A stretch of 64,000 bases of DNA from Paenibacillus sp. FSL H7-0737 (GCF_000758545.1 NZ_CP009279.1:3720001-3784000), one strand, 5' to 3'; counted from the first letter of the stretch, positions 35,758-45,546 are shown. Notes: a model not told the origin generated them from the letters alone. Program-made: numbers and translations.

Positions 35758-37245
35758 TTAAACAAGAACGGTTGAACCCATCAGGTATTTATCCACTTCA
35801 CGCGCAGCTTCGCGTCCTTCGTTGATGGCCCATACAACCAAGCTTTGACCACGTCTCATATCGCCAGCAGCAAACACTTTATCCACGTTGGTATTGAATT
35901 TACCATAACGTGCTTTCACATTGGAACGACGATCTGTCTCAAGATCAAGCTCTTGAATAATATCTTGTTCTGGCCCATCAAAACCGATGGCTATCAAAGC
36001 TAATTGAGCAGGATACACAGCTTCGGTACCTGGAACAGGTTGATAGATCTTACGACCTGTCTCATCCACGATCCGGCGGATCTGTACAGTATGCAACTCT
36101 TTCAAGTTACCTTCATCATCACCAACAAATTTAGTAGTCATGATAGAGAACTCACGCGGGTCATCCCCAAATATGGCTTTAGCTTCTTCTTGCGCGTAGT
36201 CTAGGCTATATACATTCGGGAATTGTGGCCAAGGGTTAGCAATCGGATCACGCTGAAGAGGTGCTTTTTCATGTGTACCAAATTGAGTGATACTGCTGCA
36301 GCCATGACGAAGTGCTGTAGCAACACAGTCAGATCCAGTATCACCACCACCCAAGACGATCACGTCTTTACCTTCAGCAGATACATAGTTGCCATCTTCA
36401 AGATTGGAATTCAAATAGCTCTTAATCGTACCATTTAAATAGTCCATGGCGTACATAACACCCTTAAGCTCACTGCCTTCAACGTTAAAACGACGTGCCT
36501 TTGTAGCTCCACCACACAGAACAACCGCATCATATTCATCCACTAGCTGTTGAGCAGGAATATCCTTGCCAATCTCTGTATTCACTACAAAATTAATACC
36601 TTCTGCAGCTAATAAATCTACACGACGTTGTACAACTCTCTTATCGAGTTTCATAGTGGGAATGCCATATGTCAGCAGTCCGCCGATGCGGTCACTGCGT
36701 TCAAATACAGTTACTGTATGTCCAGCCTTATTAAGTTGAGCTGCTGCTGCGAGTCCAGCAGGTCCAGAGCCTACGATTGCAATCTTTTTGCCTGTACGTT
36801 TCTCTGGAGGATTAGGTACAACCCAGCCTTCTTCAAAGCCCTTATCAATAATAGCTAGCTCAATGGTCTTAATGGTCACCGGCTGTCCAATTAGACCCAC
36901 TGTGCAAGAGCCTTCGCAAGGAGCAGGACAAATGCTTCCAGTAAACTCAGGGAAATTATTCGTCTTATGCAGACGTTCCAGGGCTTCTTTCCAGAGTCCG
37001 CGGTACACCAAATTATTCCACTCTGGAATTAGATTATGAACTGGACAACCCGAGGTTCCTCCAGCCATATCAATTCCTGTATGACAATACGGCGTTCCGC
37101 AATCCATGCAGCGCGCTCCTTGTGTCTGAAGCTCGTCCTCGGATAAATGATGGTGGAACTCCTCCCAGTCTTTTACCCGCTGCTCAGGATCCCGATCACC
37201 TGGGAGCTGCCGTTTATACTCCATAAAACCTGTAGGTGTAGACAT
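35758..37245 (-). CDS. gltD: Glutamate synthase, small (beta) subunit
   Basis: GltD is the NADPH-oxidising FAD and Fe-S subunit of glutamate synthase. The N-terminal cluster ligands are in ARCMDCGTPYCHTG and ICPAPCEGSCTVG. The FAD fold is IAIVGSGPAGLAAAAQL near 150-166, GGLLTYGIP follows, and the NADPH fold is VIVLGGGDTGSDCVATALRHG near 290. The C-terminal FAD contact is VFAAGDMRRGQSLVVWAI. GGGGGA lies nine bases before the ATG at 37245, giving 495 residues; the 29 codons before it are not supported. The large subunit gltA/gltB is not adjacent. A related dehydropyrimidine or sulfide dehydrogenase subunit is a remote alternative. Confidence 0.9.
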   Translation of the reverse strand: MSTPTGFMEYKRQLPGDRDPEQRVKDWEEFHHHLSEDELQTQGARCMDCGTPYCHTGIDMAGGTSGCPVHNLIPEWNNLVYRGLWKEALERLHKTNNFPEFTGSICPAPCEGSCTVGLIGQPVTIKTIELAIIDKGFEEGWVVPNPPEKRTGKKIAIVGSGPAGLAAAAQLNKAGHTVTVFERSDRIGGLLTYGIPTMKLDKRVVQRRVDLLAAEGINFVVNTEIGKDIPAQQLVDEYDAVVLCGGATKARRFNVEGSELKGVMYAMDYLNGTIKSYLNSNLEDGNYVSAEGKDVIVLGGGDTGSDCVATALRHGCSSITQFGTHEKAPLQRDPIANPWPQFPNVYSLDYAQEEAKAIFGDDPREFSIMTTKFVGDDEGNLKELHTVQIRRIVDETGRKIYQPVPGTEAVYPAQLALIAIGFDGPEQDIIQELDLETDRRSNVKARYGKFNTNVDKVFAAGDMRRGQSLVVWAINEGREAAREVDKYLMGSTVLV

Positions 37246-37475
37246 GTTTACGTTTCCCCCATCCGTTCTCTTCGTGTTGAAGTATAGTACATTGTAGCAT
37301 ATTGCGGCTTCGTATGGTCGTGAGCAGCGCAATGAAGTACCTGCACATTCTATACCTGTAGATTATCATTTCTAATTTTAATTATAGTAGCACTCATTAC
37401 TTTTGCACAGTAATGGATTAATCTACTGATTTTTTGTACTATTTCACATGTTATGTCAGAGAAAACGTTTTATTG

Positions 37476-37967
37476 CTATTCCGTACGTTCATAAACAAGA
37501 AAACGGTAATCATACGGATTCTTTTCATCACGAATTCCCTTCTTATTGGAAACTTCTTTCCACACACTCCAGTCAATATCAGGAAACCGGGTATTCCCTT
37601 CAAAATCCTGTTCAATTTGCGTTAACATCAACTTGTCAGCATACGGCAACATCAGCTTATAAATTTCCGCACCGCCGATCACCATCAGCTCATCGTCTTT
37701 TCTACCCTCGCTGAGAGCTTCCTCAAGTGTGTGTACAACCTTTGCACCTTCAGGAGCATAGTCAGTATCTCTAGTCATAATTAAGCTTGTTCTGCCCTTT
37801 AGAGGCTTCCCTCCGAGCGAATCCCACGTTTTGCGGCCCATAAGCATTCTCTTCCCCAGTGTTTCTGCTTTGAAATAAGCGAAATCAAGCGGTAAATGCC
37901 AAGGCATATCATTATCTTTTCCAATAACATGATTGGTGCCCATTGCCCATATTAAGCTAATACTCAT
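37476..37967 (-). CDS. folA: Dihydrofolate reductase
   Basis: FolA reduces dihydrofolate to tetrahydrofolate with NADPH. The 163 residues are standard. ISLIWAMGTNHVIGKDNDMPWHLP gives the folate pocket with the catalytic acid nearby (Asp in the LPLDFAYFK segment). The NADPH site is shown by MGRKTWDSLG and LMVIGGAEIY. AAGGAG precedes the ATG. It follows thyA by 53 bases on the same strand; thymidylate synthase produces the dihydrofolate that FolA recycles, so co-transcription makes sense. Confidence 0.95.
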   Translation of the reverse strand: MSISLIWAMGTNHVIGKDNDMPWHLPLDFAYFKAETLGKRMLMGRKTWDSLGGKPLKGRTSLIMTRDTDYAPEGAKVVHTLEEALSEGRKDDELMVIGGAEIYKLMLPYADKLMLTQIEQDFEGNTRFPDIDWSVWKEVSNKKGIRDEKNPYDYRFLVYERTE

Positions 37968-38020
37968 GATACACGCTCCTTCCTACCTATATAGATCAAA
38001 AAATCTTGATAACCATTAAT

Positions 38021-39001
38021 TTATACTGCGATCGGAGCTTTTATCGAAGGATGCGGATTGTACCCTTCAATGATAAGGTCTTCCAGCTCGATATCAAAAA
38101 GTGATTTCTTATTTGAATTAATAACCAATGTAGGCAATGGTCTTAAATCTCTTGATAATTGCTCTTTTACTTGATCAACATGGTTTGAATAGATATGTGC
38201 ATCACTAATGCTATATACAAACTCGCCTACTTCTAGACCACACTCATGTGCTATTAAATGTGTAAGTAAGGAGTAAGACGGGATATTGAAGTTAGCTCCA
38301 AGAAAAGAGTCAGCGCTGCGCTGCAGCAAGTGACAGCTTAATTTACCATTTGCAACATAGAACTGGAACATAACGTGGCAAGGTGGTAACGCTGCTTTAC
38401 TCCCTTTTGCCCCAGCATTTATAACATCTTCCGGGTTCCATGCGCTTACAATTAAACGACGAGAATCAGGATTTGTTTTGATCTGATGAATTACATCTTG
38501 TAATTGGTCAATGGATTCACCCGTAGAAGATGTCCAATTTCGCCATTGCTTACCATAAACATTCCCTAGGTCACCATGCTTCGCTGCGAACGCATCATCT
38601 TCTAAGACACGATCACAAAATGCTTTCATCTCTGCTTGATAAACTTGATTGAAGTCTTCATCAATTAAACAACGATTCCCGAAATCAGTCATATCTGGAC
38701 CTGTATATTCGTCTGATTCAACCCATCTTTTGAAAGCCCATTCATCCCAAATATGATTATTATTTTTCAATAAATAACGAATGTTTGTGTCGCCTTTAAT
38801 AAACCATAATAATTCACTTGCGATTAAACGGAACGGTGTCCGTTTTGTTGTAAATAATGGGAAGCCTTTTGATAAATCAAATCGCATTTGATAACCAAAT
38901 ACACTAATAGTACCCGTTCCGGTACGATCTTCTTTTTTTACACCATTATCTAAAATATATTGTAAAAAATTCAAATAGGTTTGTTCTAACTCATTATTCA
39001 A
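38021..39001 (-). CDS. thyA: Thymidylate synthase, TTG start
   Basis: ThyA methylates dUMP to dTMP using methylene-tetrahydrofolate. The 326 residues belong to the longer ThyA form that carries an insertion in the first third. [19 protein letters not shown] contains the phosphate-binding Arg. [11 protein letters not shown] and the Cys nucleophile [12 protein letters not shown] near 205-216 are intact, followed by [19 protein letters not shown] and [12 protein letters not shown]. The start is a TTG with GGAGGTG about seven to eight bases upstream. It forms thyA-folA. An AT-rich TATAAT lies about 65 bases upstream but its -35 is poor. Confidence 0.95.
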   Translation of the reverse strand: MNNELEQTYLNFLQYILDNGVKKEDRTGTGTISVFGYQMRFDLSKGFPLFTTKRTPFRLIASELLWFIKGDTNIRYLLKNNNHIWDEWAFKRWVESDEYTGPDMTDFGNRCLIDEDFNQVYQAEMKAFCDRVLEDDAFAAKHGDLGNVYGKQWRNWTSSTGESIDQLQDVIHQIKTNPDSRRLIVSAWNPEDVINAGAKGSKAALPPCHVMFQFYVANGKLSCHLLQRSADSFLGANFNIPSYSLLTHLIAHECGLEVGEFVYSISDAHIYSNHVDQVKEQLSRDLRPLPTLVINSNKKSLFDIELEDLIIEGYNPHPSIKAPIAV

Positions 39002-39108
39002 TTTAATGCACCTCCGTAATATTTCACCTCATATATTATATCTGAAAAATCCGAATTTTGTAGAAGGTAAGATATTTTTTAAATTTATTTAATAATCCGA
39101 GGAGTTCA

Positions 39109-40083
39109 CTACTCTGATATTCTTAACTCTACTCTAACCCCATAAGCACGAAGTGAGGCTTGTCCACCTACAGGGAAAGTAATCATTGGGGAGGTATGTC
39201 CAAAGTCCACGTCTGCAATGACAGGAATGTCTGATAGCTCTTCTTTTGAAGTTATGATTTTGATCAACAGTTCTTTAGTCATACGTGATCCTTGTTGGAA
39301 TCTGCCAATAACCAATCCTTTAACATGCTGAAAATCTGGTTGATGAATCAGCGATTGTAAATCCCGATCAAAGGTTGCAGGCGATGACTCATAATCATCC
39401 TCAAGAAATAATATCGAATTTTTTAAACTTGGCATATACTCCGTTCCCTGCAAAAGATTTAATGTACACAGGTTCCCACCGATAATTGTCCCTTTCGCTT
39501 CTCCATCATTGATAATGAACGGACCTTCATTTCTGATAAATACACGGTTCTCCTGGTCCAGATACCACTCATCATCACTCCAATGCTTCGAAGGCCTCAC
39601 CACTATTTCTTTGTTGTCCATCATCAGCTTACGGAAATATTCGGTGGTATATTCATTGTCGTGAAGCATTGCAAAGCTAGAAAAATGTGGTCCGGAATAT
39701 GTAACTAATCCTGTTTTAGCATAGATTGCATTACTTAAAGCAGTAATATCCGAATACCCGCATAATCGTTTAGGATGCTCTGCAATGATGGAATAGTCGA
39801 TATAACGTAGCAGTTGATTGCTATTAAAGCCTCCAATGGTCGTAAGAATCCCTTTAACATTCGGATCTAAAAAAGCTTCGTGCAAATCCTCTATTCTAGA
39901 ATCGATCGATGAGGAAACAAAATCATCCTTCTCAAAAGAATTTACGGAAAATGATATCCGAAAGCCTAATTTTTGTAGCTGTTCTTTGGCAATTTTCCTT
40001 TGTTCAGCAGCGATTAACGATAGACTTCTGGCAGGTGAGATGATTCGCAACTCATCACCAGGCTTTAACTTATTGGGTTTCAT
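39109..40083 (-). CDS. LD-carboxypeptidase family protein (S66, MccF-like)
   Basis: This is a serine peptidase of the S66 family, which includes muropeptide LD-carboxypeptidase LdcA and the microcin C immunity protein MccF. The 324 residues contain the nucleophile Ser in the elbow CGYSDITAL near 108-116. The catalytic Glu is in FLEDDYESSP near 230 and the His in DVDFGHTSPMITFPVG near 298. GGAGGAC lies seven bases before the second of two tandem ATGs, used here; the first, at 40086, is also possible. The lack of a signal peptide implies a cytosolic role in wall recycling or in detoxifying peptidyl-nucleotide antibiotics. Confidence 0.88.
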   Translation of the reverse strand: MKPNKLKPGDELRIISPARSLSLIAAEQRKIAKEQLQKLGFRISFSVNSFEKDDFVSSSIDSRIEDLHEAFLDPNVKGILTTIGGFNSNQLLRYIDYSIIAEHPKRLCGYSDITALSNAIYAKTGLVTYSGPHFSSFAMLHDNEYTTEYFRKLMMDNKEIVVRPSKHWSDDEWYLDQENRVFIRNEGPFIINDGEAKGTIIGGNLCTLNLLQGTEYMPSLKNSILFLEDDYESSPATFDRDLQSLIHQPDFQHVKGLVIGRFQQGSRMTKELLIKIITSKEELSDIPVIADVDFGHTSPMITFPVGGQASLRAYGVRVELRISE

Positions 40084-40195
40084 CATTTGTCCTCCCTATA
40101 TAAGTTTTTAAAATACGGATGAATGATTTTATAGTGTATTCGCTCAAATTGTTTCATCTCCTCCCATTATATCCTTTTTCAAAAAAGTGGAAAAC

Positions 40196-40228
40196 TCAAA
40201 AAGGCGAAACGCAAATGCGTTCCGCCTT
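40196..40228 (-). terminator. Terminator of the pdh operon
   Basis: On the minus strand AAGGCGGAACGC, loop ATTT and GCGTTTCGCCTT are followed by a short T run, 33 bases after the pdhD stop. Confidence 0.8.
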
Positions 40229-40260
40229 TCAGTGCCTGCTAGAGCAATTGGGTAGTGAAA

Positions 40261-41673
40261 TTATTTCATTACGTGAATAGGATGACCTTCAACCAGTTCA
40301 GCAGCTTCCATGACGATTTCGCCAAGGGTTGGGTGCGCATGAATAGTCAAAGCGATATCTTCAAGTGTTGCGCCCATTTCGATTGCCAAACCGAGTTCAG
40401 CGATCAAGTTAGAAGCTTCGATACCAACGATTTGTGCACCAAGCACAAGATTGTTTTCGGAGTTAGCAACAATTTTGATGAAACCTTCTGGGCTGTTCAA
40501 AGATACGGCGCGGCCATTCCCTGCAAATGGGAACTTACCAGCTTTCACTTTGTAGCCTTTGTCTTTCGCTTCTTTCTCAGTTAAACCAACGCTTGAGCAC
40601 TCAGGATCTGTAAACACAACTGCTGGGATGACTTTGTAGTCAACAACAGATGTAAGTCCTGCAATCGCTTCTGCGGCAATCTTACCTTCGTAAGAAGCTT
40701 TGTGAGCCAACGCCAGACCTGGAACAACGTCGCCGATAGCGAAGATGTTAGGAATGCTTGTGCGACCTTGATGATCGACTTTGATCAATCCACGCTCGTC
40801 GAGTTCAAGACCGATCAGGTCTAGTCCAAGTTCACCATCAGTGTTAGGACGACGGCCTACAGTTACAAGTAAGTAATCCGCAGTAACTTCTTTGGATTCG
40901 CCACCAACAGAATATTTCACGGTAACTTCCTTGTCGTTCTGTACAGCACTTTCAGCTTTAGCGTTAGTTACGATTTCGATGCCAGTTTTAGCCATGTTTT
41001 TCGCAACAAGACGAGTCATATCTTTATCAAAGCCTGGAAGTACAGTATCCAAACCTTCGATGATTGTTACTTTAGTACCGAATTTGGAGTACATTTGGCC
41101 AAGCTCAGCGCCGATGTAACCACCACCGATTACGATCATGCTCTTCGGAATTTCTGGAAGCTCAAGAGCTTCAGTCGAAGACAGAATGCGGCCACCGAAT
41201 GGGAAAGGTTTCAGTTCAATCGGACGGGAACCTGTTGCAATGATACAGTGTTTGAAGCGGTAACGTGGGGATTCATGATCATTGAACACACGTGCTTCTG
41301 TGTCGCTGATAAACATGCATTCGCCGTTAAATACTTCAATTTTGTTGCCTTTCATCAAGCTAGTCACACCGCTAGTCATTTTCTTAACTACGCCGTTTTT
41401 GAACTCTTGAGTTTTGGCAAAATCCACTTTAACGTTCTCAGCAGTAACACCGAAAACTTCACCATGCTTAGCAGATTCGAACTGATGTGCAGCAGCAATC
41501 AGTGCTTTAGAAGGAATACATCCACGGTTCAAACATACACCGCCGAGTTCCGATTTATCCACGATGAGGACTTTTTGGCCGAGCTGGGCGGCACGAATTG
41601 CCGCCACATACCCACCAGGACCTGCACCAATGACCAATGTGTCAATATCTAGAGAAGCGTCTCCTACTACCAT
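40261..41673 (-). CDS. pdhD: Dihydrolipoamide dehydrogenase (E3)
   Basis: E3 reoxidises dihydrolipoyl groups of the pyruvate dehydrogenase complex using FAD and NAD. The 470 residues show the FAD fold VIGAGPGGYVAAIRAAQLG near 16-34, and the redox-active disulfide GGVCLNRGCIPSKALI near 44-59. The NAD fold is MIVIGGGYIGAELGQ near 178, the second FAD contact is IFAIGDVVPGLALAHKA, and the His-Glu dyad is in HAHPTLGEIVMEA. GGAGGTATAATT precedes the ATG, and the gene starts two bases after the E2 stop. It is the last gene of pdhABCD. Confidence 0.96.
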   Translation of the reverse strand: MVVGDASLDIDTLVIGAGPGGYVAAIRAAQLGQKVLIVDKSELGGVCLNRGCIPSKALIAAAHQFESAKHGEVFGVTAENVKVDFAKTQEFKNGVVKKMTSGVTSLMKGNKIEVFNGECMFISDTEARVFNDHESPRYRFKHCIIATGSRPIELKPFPFGGRILSSTEALELPEIPKSMIVIGGGYIGAELGQMYSKFGTKVTIIEGLDTVLPGFDKDMTRLVAKNMAKTGIEIVTNAKAESAVQNDKEVTVKYSVGGESKEVTADYLLVTVGRRPNTDGELGLDLIGLELDERGLIKVDHQGRTSIPNIFAIGDVVPGLALAHKASYEGKIAAEAIAGLTSVVDYKVIPAVVFTDPECSSVGLTEKEAKDKGYKVKAGKFPFAGNGRAVSLNSPEGFIKIVANSENNLVLGAQIVGIEASNLIAELGLAIEMGATLEDIALTIHAHPTLGEIVMEAAELVEGHPIHVMK

Positions 41674-41675
41674 AA

Positions 41676-43322
41676 TTATACCTCCATAACCAGCAGCTCA
41701 GGATTATTGAGCAGCGATTTAATGTAGTTCATAAAGTTTTGAGCAGTCGCACCATCGATAATACGGTGGTCAAAGCTGAGTGACAACGCCATTACAGGAG
41801 CAACTACGATTTCACCATTCTTAACTACTGCTTTTTCACTGATACGGCCAGTTCCGAGGATAGCCACTTCAGGGAAGTTAATGATTGGAGTAAAGAACAT
41901 ACCGCCAGCAGAACCAATGTTACTGATGGAGATCGTGCTGCCCTTCATTTCGTTAGCAGACAATTTACCGTCACGACCACGAACTGCAAGGTCAGTGATG
42001 CTGCTAGCGATCATCCAGATGCTCTTACGGTCAGCATCTTTGATAACTGGAACGATCAAGCCGTTTGGTGTATCAGTAGCGATACCGATGTTGTAGTATT
42101 TCTTGTAAACAATCTCGCCTGCTTCTTCATCAATCATAGCGTTAAGCGCTGGGAATTGACGGGAAGCTGCAACCAATGCTTTAACAATGAACGGAAGGTA
42201 AGTAACCTTAACGCCTTTTTTCTCAGCGATTGGTTTCATACGTGTACGGAATGCTACCAGTTCAGTAACATCTACTTCGTCCATAATTGTAACGTGAGGT
42301 GCAGTGTAAGCCGATTTAACCATTGCATTGGCGATCGCTTTACGAATGCCCTTGTAAGGTACACGTTCTTCTTCAAGACTAACATTACCGCTCGCTGCTG
42401 CAGATGTTGCTTTAGCTTCAGTTTTAGCAGCCTTAGGAGCTTCAGAAGCTGCCGCTGCAGGTGTTGCCGCTGCCGCAGGTGCTGAACCACCTTTCAAGAA
42501 TGCTTCAACGTCTTCACGAGTGATTTTGCCGCCTTTTCCAGTTCCGTTCACTTTAGAGATATCCACTTTTTGCTCACGAGCAAATTTACGAACGCTTGGT
42601 GTAGCCAACACATCACGGTCAGGCGCAGGTGCTGCACTAACAGATCCACCTTGTTTAGCATCAGATGGGCTAGTTGCTGCAGGGGAAGAAGTGGTATTTG
42701 CACTTCCTTTTGCTGCATCTGCTTCTGCGGAAGCATGACCTGCTTGTTCAGGAACGTCACCTTCTGCAGCAATGATAGCTACAACATCGCCAACACGGCA
42801 TACTTGACCATCTTTAGTCAGAACTTCCAACACAGTACCGTTCACTGGACAAGGAACTTCAACTACTGCCTTGTCATTTTGAACTTCCATGATGATATCA
42901 TCATCGGTTACTTTGTCACCGGCTTTGATATGCATTTTGATGATTTCACCTTCATGCAGACCTTCACCCAGTTCTGGGAACCGATATTCAAAGTTCGCTG
43001 ATTTAGCATTCGCAGGAGCTGGTGCAGCAGGTGCAGGTGCAGCTTCTTCAGCAGCATGACCTTCTTGCTCAGGCACGTCGCCCTCAGCTTCGATAATAGC
43101 TACAACTTCGCCAACACGGCAAACTTGGCCATCTTTAGTCAAAACTTCCAACACGGTACCGTTCACTGGACAAGGCACCTCAACTACCGCCTTATCATTT
43201 TGAACTTCCATTACGATATCATCATCCGTTACCTTGTCACCGGCTTTGATATGCATTTTGATGATTTCACCTTCATGCAAACCTTCACCTAGTTCAGGGA
43301 ATCGGTATTCAAACTTTGCCAC
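41676..43322 (-). CDS. pdhC: Pyruvate dehydrogenase E2, dihydrolipoyl acetyltransferase with two lipoyl domains
   Basis: E2 is the core of the complex and moves acetyl groups to CoA. The 548 residues hold two lipoyl domains (about 1-78 and 111-190), each with the lipoylated Lys in EVQNDKAVVEVPCP. A peripheral-subunit-binding domain covers about 238-275 (ATPSVRKFAREQKVDI, GKGGKITREDVEAFL). Ala/Pro-rich linkers separate the parts, and the catalytic domain ends with SLSFDHRIIDGA (catalytic His). GTG is the start with GGAGG upstream. The two lipoyl segments are nearly identical in DNA. A 110-base gap with a repeated hairpin separates it from pdhB. Confidence 0.96.
   Translation of the reverse strand: MAKFEYRFPELGEGLHEGEIIKMHIKAGDKVTDDDIVMEVQNDKAVVEVPCPVNGTVLEVLTKDGQVCRVGEVVAIIEAEGDVPEQEGHAAEEAAPAPAAPAPANAKSANFEYRFPELGEGLHEGEIIKMHIKAGDKVTDDDIIMEVQNDKAVVEVPCPVNGTVLEVLTKDGQVCRVGDVVAIIAAEGDVPEQAGHASAEADAAKGSANTTSSPAATSPSDAKQGGSVSAAPAPDRDVLATPSVRKFAREQKVDISKVNGTGKGGKITREDVEAFLKGGSAPAAAATPAAAASEAPKAAKTEAKATSAAASGNVSLEEERVPYKGIRKAIANAMVKSAYTAPHVTIMDEVDVTELVAFRTRMKPIAEKKGVKVTYLPFIVKALVAASRQFPALNAMIDEEAGEIVYKKYYNIGIATDTPNGLIVPVIKDADRKSIWMIASSITDLAVRGRDGKLSANEMKGSTISISNIGSAGGMFFTPIINFPEVAILGTGRISEKAVVKNGEIVVAPVMALSLSFDHRIIDGATAQNFMNYIKSLLNNPELLVMEV
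42760..43322. repeat. Direct repeat of the two lipoyl-domain coding segments
   Basis: About 240 bases encoding lipoyl domain 1 (43075-43322) recur as domain 2 (42760-42996), with mainly third-position differences and a linker between them. It is an intragenic duplication, not a mobile element. Confidence 0.85.
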
Positions 43323-43376
43323 TTTGAAAACCTCCTTGTGAAATTGGGACTGATCTTATGGTTAGAATTCAGAAGA

Positions 43377-43417
43377 AGAAACGACGTTGTCATCCATAAA
43401 GGATGACAACCGTTTCT
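43377..43417 (-). repeat. Repeated hairpin, copy A, between pdhB and pdhC
   Basis: AGAAACGaCGTTGTCATCC, loop ATAA and GGATGACAACCGTTTCT form a 17-pair stem with one bulge. On the minus strand it is followed by TCTTCTTCT. The same stem sequence recurs with small changes at 52320-52360. It may process, stabilise or attenuate the pdh transcript ahead of E2. Confidence 0.75.
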
Positions 43418-43432
43418 CATAGAAAAAATATT

Positions 43433-44410
43433 TTAGAAATCCAAAACTTTCTTCACGCCTGCAATAATACGCGCAGGGTTTGGAAGCCATGTATCTTCAA
43501 TTTGTGCGAATGGATATACTGTGTCCGGACCTGCGATCCGAAGAACAGGTGCTTCCAAGTGCAGCAATGCTTTTTCGTTAATTTGTGCAATAACCTCAGC
43601 AGCAACACCGGAGCTCTTTTGAGCTTCTTGTACTACGATAGCACGGTTAGTCTTCTTCACAGACGCTACAATAGTGTCGATGTCGATTGGACTTACAGTA
43701 CGAAGGTCAATAATTTCAACGTTAATGCCTTCTTTTTCGAGTTGCTCGGCTGCTTTGGTAGCTGTATGTACCATCAGCCCGTAAGTAATGATAGATACAT
43801 CAGCACCTTCACGTACTACGTTAGCTTTGCCAAGTTCAACAGTGTATTCACCTTCTGGCACTTCAGCACGGAATGCATGGTAAAGGTTCAAATGCTCCAT
43901 GAAGAATACAGGGTCATTGTCGCGGATAGACGCGATAAGAAGTCCCTTAGCATCATATGGGTTTGAAGGAATTACTACTTTAATACCCGGGCTTTGTGCA
44001 ATCAAACCTTCGAGTGAATCTGTATGAAGCTCAGCAGCCTTAACTCCGCCACCAAAAGGAGTACGGAATACGATTGGAGCATTATATTTACCGCCAGAAC
44101 GCCAGCGCAGACGTGCCGCTTGAACAACGATCTGATCAAGTGCTTCAAAGATAAAACCAACGAATTGAATTTCTGCAATTGGGCGGAAGCCTTGTACACC
44201 AAGACCAAATGCCAGACCACCGATAGCGGACTCAGCTAGTGGAGTATCAAAAATACGATCTTCGCCAAATTCCTTTTGCAGCCCTTCCGTTACACGGAAA
44301 ACGCCACCTACATTACCAACATCCTCTCCGAAGATAAGAACGTTAGGGTCACGATTCAGTTCAACGCGCATCGCGTCGCGGATCGCTTCTTTCATATTCA
44401 TTTGTGCCAT
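43433..44410 (-). CDS. pdhB: Pyruvate dehydrogenase E1, beta subunit
   Basis: E1-beta pairs with E1-alpha to decarboxylate pyruvate on thiamine diphosphate. The 325 residues show the beta-chain N terminus [20 protein letters not shown], the [18 protein letters not shown] site with the catalytic Glu region, [17 protein letters not shown], and the C-terminal transketolase domain with [25 protein letters not shown] precedes the ATG. It follows pdhA by 15 bases. A branched-chain oxoacid dehydrogenase is the alternative, but the gene order with a two-lipoyl E2 favours PDH. Confidence 0.95.
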   Translation of the reverse strand: MAQMNMKEAIRDAMRVELNRDPNVLIFGEDVGNVGGVFRVTEGLQKEFGEDRIFDTPLAESAIGGLAFGLGVQGFRPIAEIQFVGFIFEALDQIVVQAARLRWRSGGKYNAPIVFRTPFGGGVKAAELHTDSLEGLIAQSPGIKVVIPSNPYDAKGLLIASIRDNDPVFFMEHLNLYHAFRAEVPEGEYTVELGKANVVREGADVSIITYGLMVHTATKAAEQLEKEGINVEIIDLRTVSPIDIDTIVASVKKTNRAIVVQEAQKSSGVAAEVIAQINEKALLHLEAPVLRIAGPDTVYPFAQIEDTWLPNPARIIAGVKKVLDF

Positions 44411-44425
44411 TGCCTGATATCCCCC

Positions 44426-45493
44426 TTATTCAAAATCGGCTTTTTGCTCTTCCAGATGTTTAGGTGTTACTTCGAACATGCTGTCGATCAAGCCAGGTAT
44501 AGTCATTTTTTCGGTTTGTTCAGCTTTTTTAATCTGCTCGTTAACAGTAGCTTTCGCTTCGTCTTTCACGCGCAGCGTATCTTCTTCAGTCCAAAGACCT
44601 TTCTTCTCCAAATACTTGGCAAGACGGTTGATTGGATCCTTTTCGCTCCATTGTCCTTCTTCTTCTTTCGAACGATATTTACTTGCATCGTCAGAAAGGG
44701 AGTGTGGACGGAAACGGTAAGTTACAGCTTCGATCAATGTAGCACCTTCGCCATTACGTGCACGCTCAGCAGCGTCACGAACAGCACTGATTACTGCAAA
44801 GATGTCCATGCCGTCAACTTTAATTCCCGGGATACCAGCTGCAACCGCTTTGTGAGCGATCGATTTGGAAGCTGTTTGTTTTGCGAATGGAGTCGTAATC
44901 GCGTAACCGTTGTTTTGAACAAAGAAGATAACAGGCAGTTTAAAGCGACCAGCAAAGTTCAAGCCTTCATAGAAGTCGCCTTCAGAAGAACCGCCATCAC
45001 CAGTGTAAGTAATTGCAACACTCTTTTGTTTCTTCAATTTAAAGCCCATTGCAATTCCTGTAGCGTGCAGGATTTGCGCGCCGATGATAATTTGTGGCAT
45101 CAATACATTAACGCCATCAGGAATAGCTCCACCATGTTGGTGTCCACGGGAATATAAGAATGCTTGGTACAATGGAAGTCCGTGCCATACTAGCTGCGGA
45201 ATATCACGGTAGCCTGGGCATAAGAAGTCTTCTTTCTCCAAAGCGTACTCGCTACCAATCATAGTAGCTTCTTGACCGGATACCGGTGCGTAGAAACCAA
45301 GACGGCCTTGACGACCAAGATTTACTGCACGATCATCCCAAGTACGGGTAAATACCATACGATACATAATTTCTTTCAGTTGATCGTCGGTTAAATCAGG
45401 CATTTTATCCTTGTTGATAATTTCTCCATCCGGGGAAAGTACCGTTAGAGCCTCGACGTCCTCTGTATACACTTCATAAGGAACTTTACTCAT
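44426..45493 (-). CDS. pdhA: Pyruvate dehydrogenase E1, alpha subunit
   Basis: E1-alpha binds thiamine diphosphate. The ThDP motif begins TYTGDGGSSEGDFYEGLNFA near 160-180 and ends with QNNGYAIT. The phosphorylation-type loop is YRFRPHSLSDDASKYR near 260-275. The N-terminal PVSGQEATMIGSEYAL and SRGHQHGGAIP are also characteristic. GAGGTGA lies five bases before the ATG at 45493, giving 355 residues; a GTG nine bases earlier overlaps that site. It is the first gene of pdhABCD and has its own strong promoter. Confidence 0.95.
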   Translation of the reverse strand: MSKVPYEVYTEDVEALTVLSPDGEIINKDKMPDLTDDQLKEIMYRMVFTRTWDDRAVNLGRQGRLGFYAPVSGQEATMIGSEYALEKEDFLCPGYRDIPQLVWHGLPLYQAFLYSRGHQHGGAIPDGVNVLMPQIIIGAQILHATGIAMGFKLKKQKSVAITYTGDGGSSEGDFYEGLNFAGRFKLPVIFFVQNNGYAITTPFAKQTASKSIAHKAVAAGIPGIKVDGMDIFAVISAVRDAAERARNGEGATLIEAVTYRFRPHSLSDDASKYRSKEEEGQWSEKDPINRLAKYLEKKGLWTEEDTLRVKDEAKATVNEQIKKAEQTEKMTIPGLIDSMFEVTPKHLEEQKADFE

Positions 45494-45546
45494 TATCTTC
45501 ACCTCAATAAAAAAATTTGAATATCAGCTGCCTCTGTTATAATATT

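Noticed and set aside
39109..40083. Microcin C type immunity locus
   Set aside because: An S66 peptidase alone is common in wall recycling; no peptide-nucleotide biosynthesis genes are near.
42156..43292. Several plus-strand frames and repeats within pdhC that look like a repeat array
   Set aside because: The repeats are the duplicated lipoyl-domain codons, too long, too few and coding; not a CRISPR array.
44276..45157. 293-codon open frame on the plus strand over pdhA
   Set aside because: It is antisense to well-supported PDH genes, has no ribosome binding site or family signature, and reflects codon bias on the other strand.
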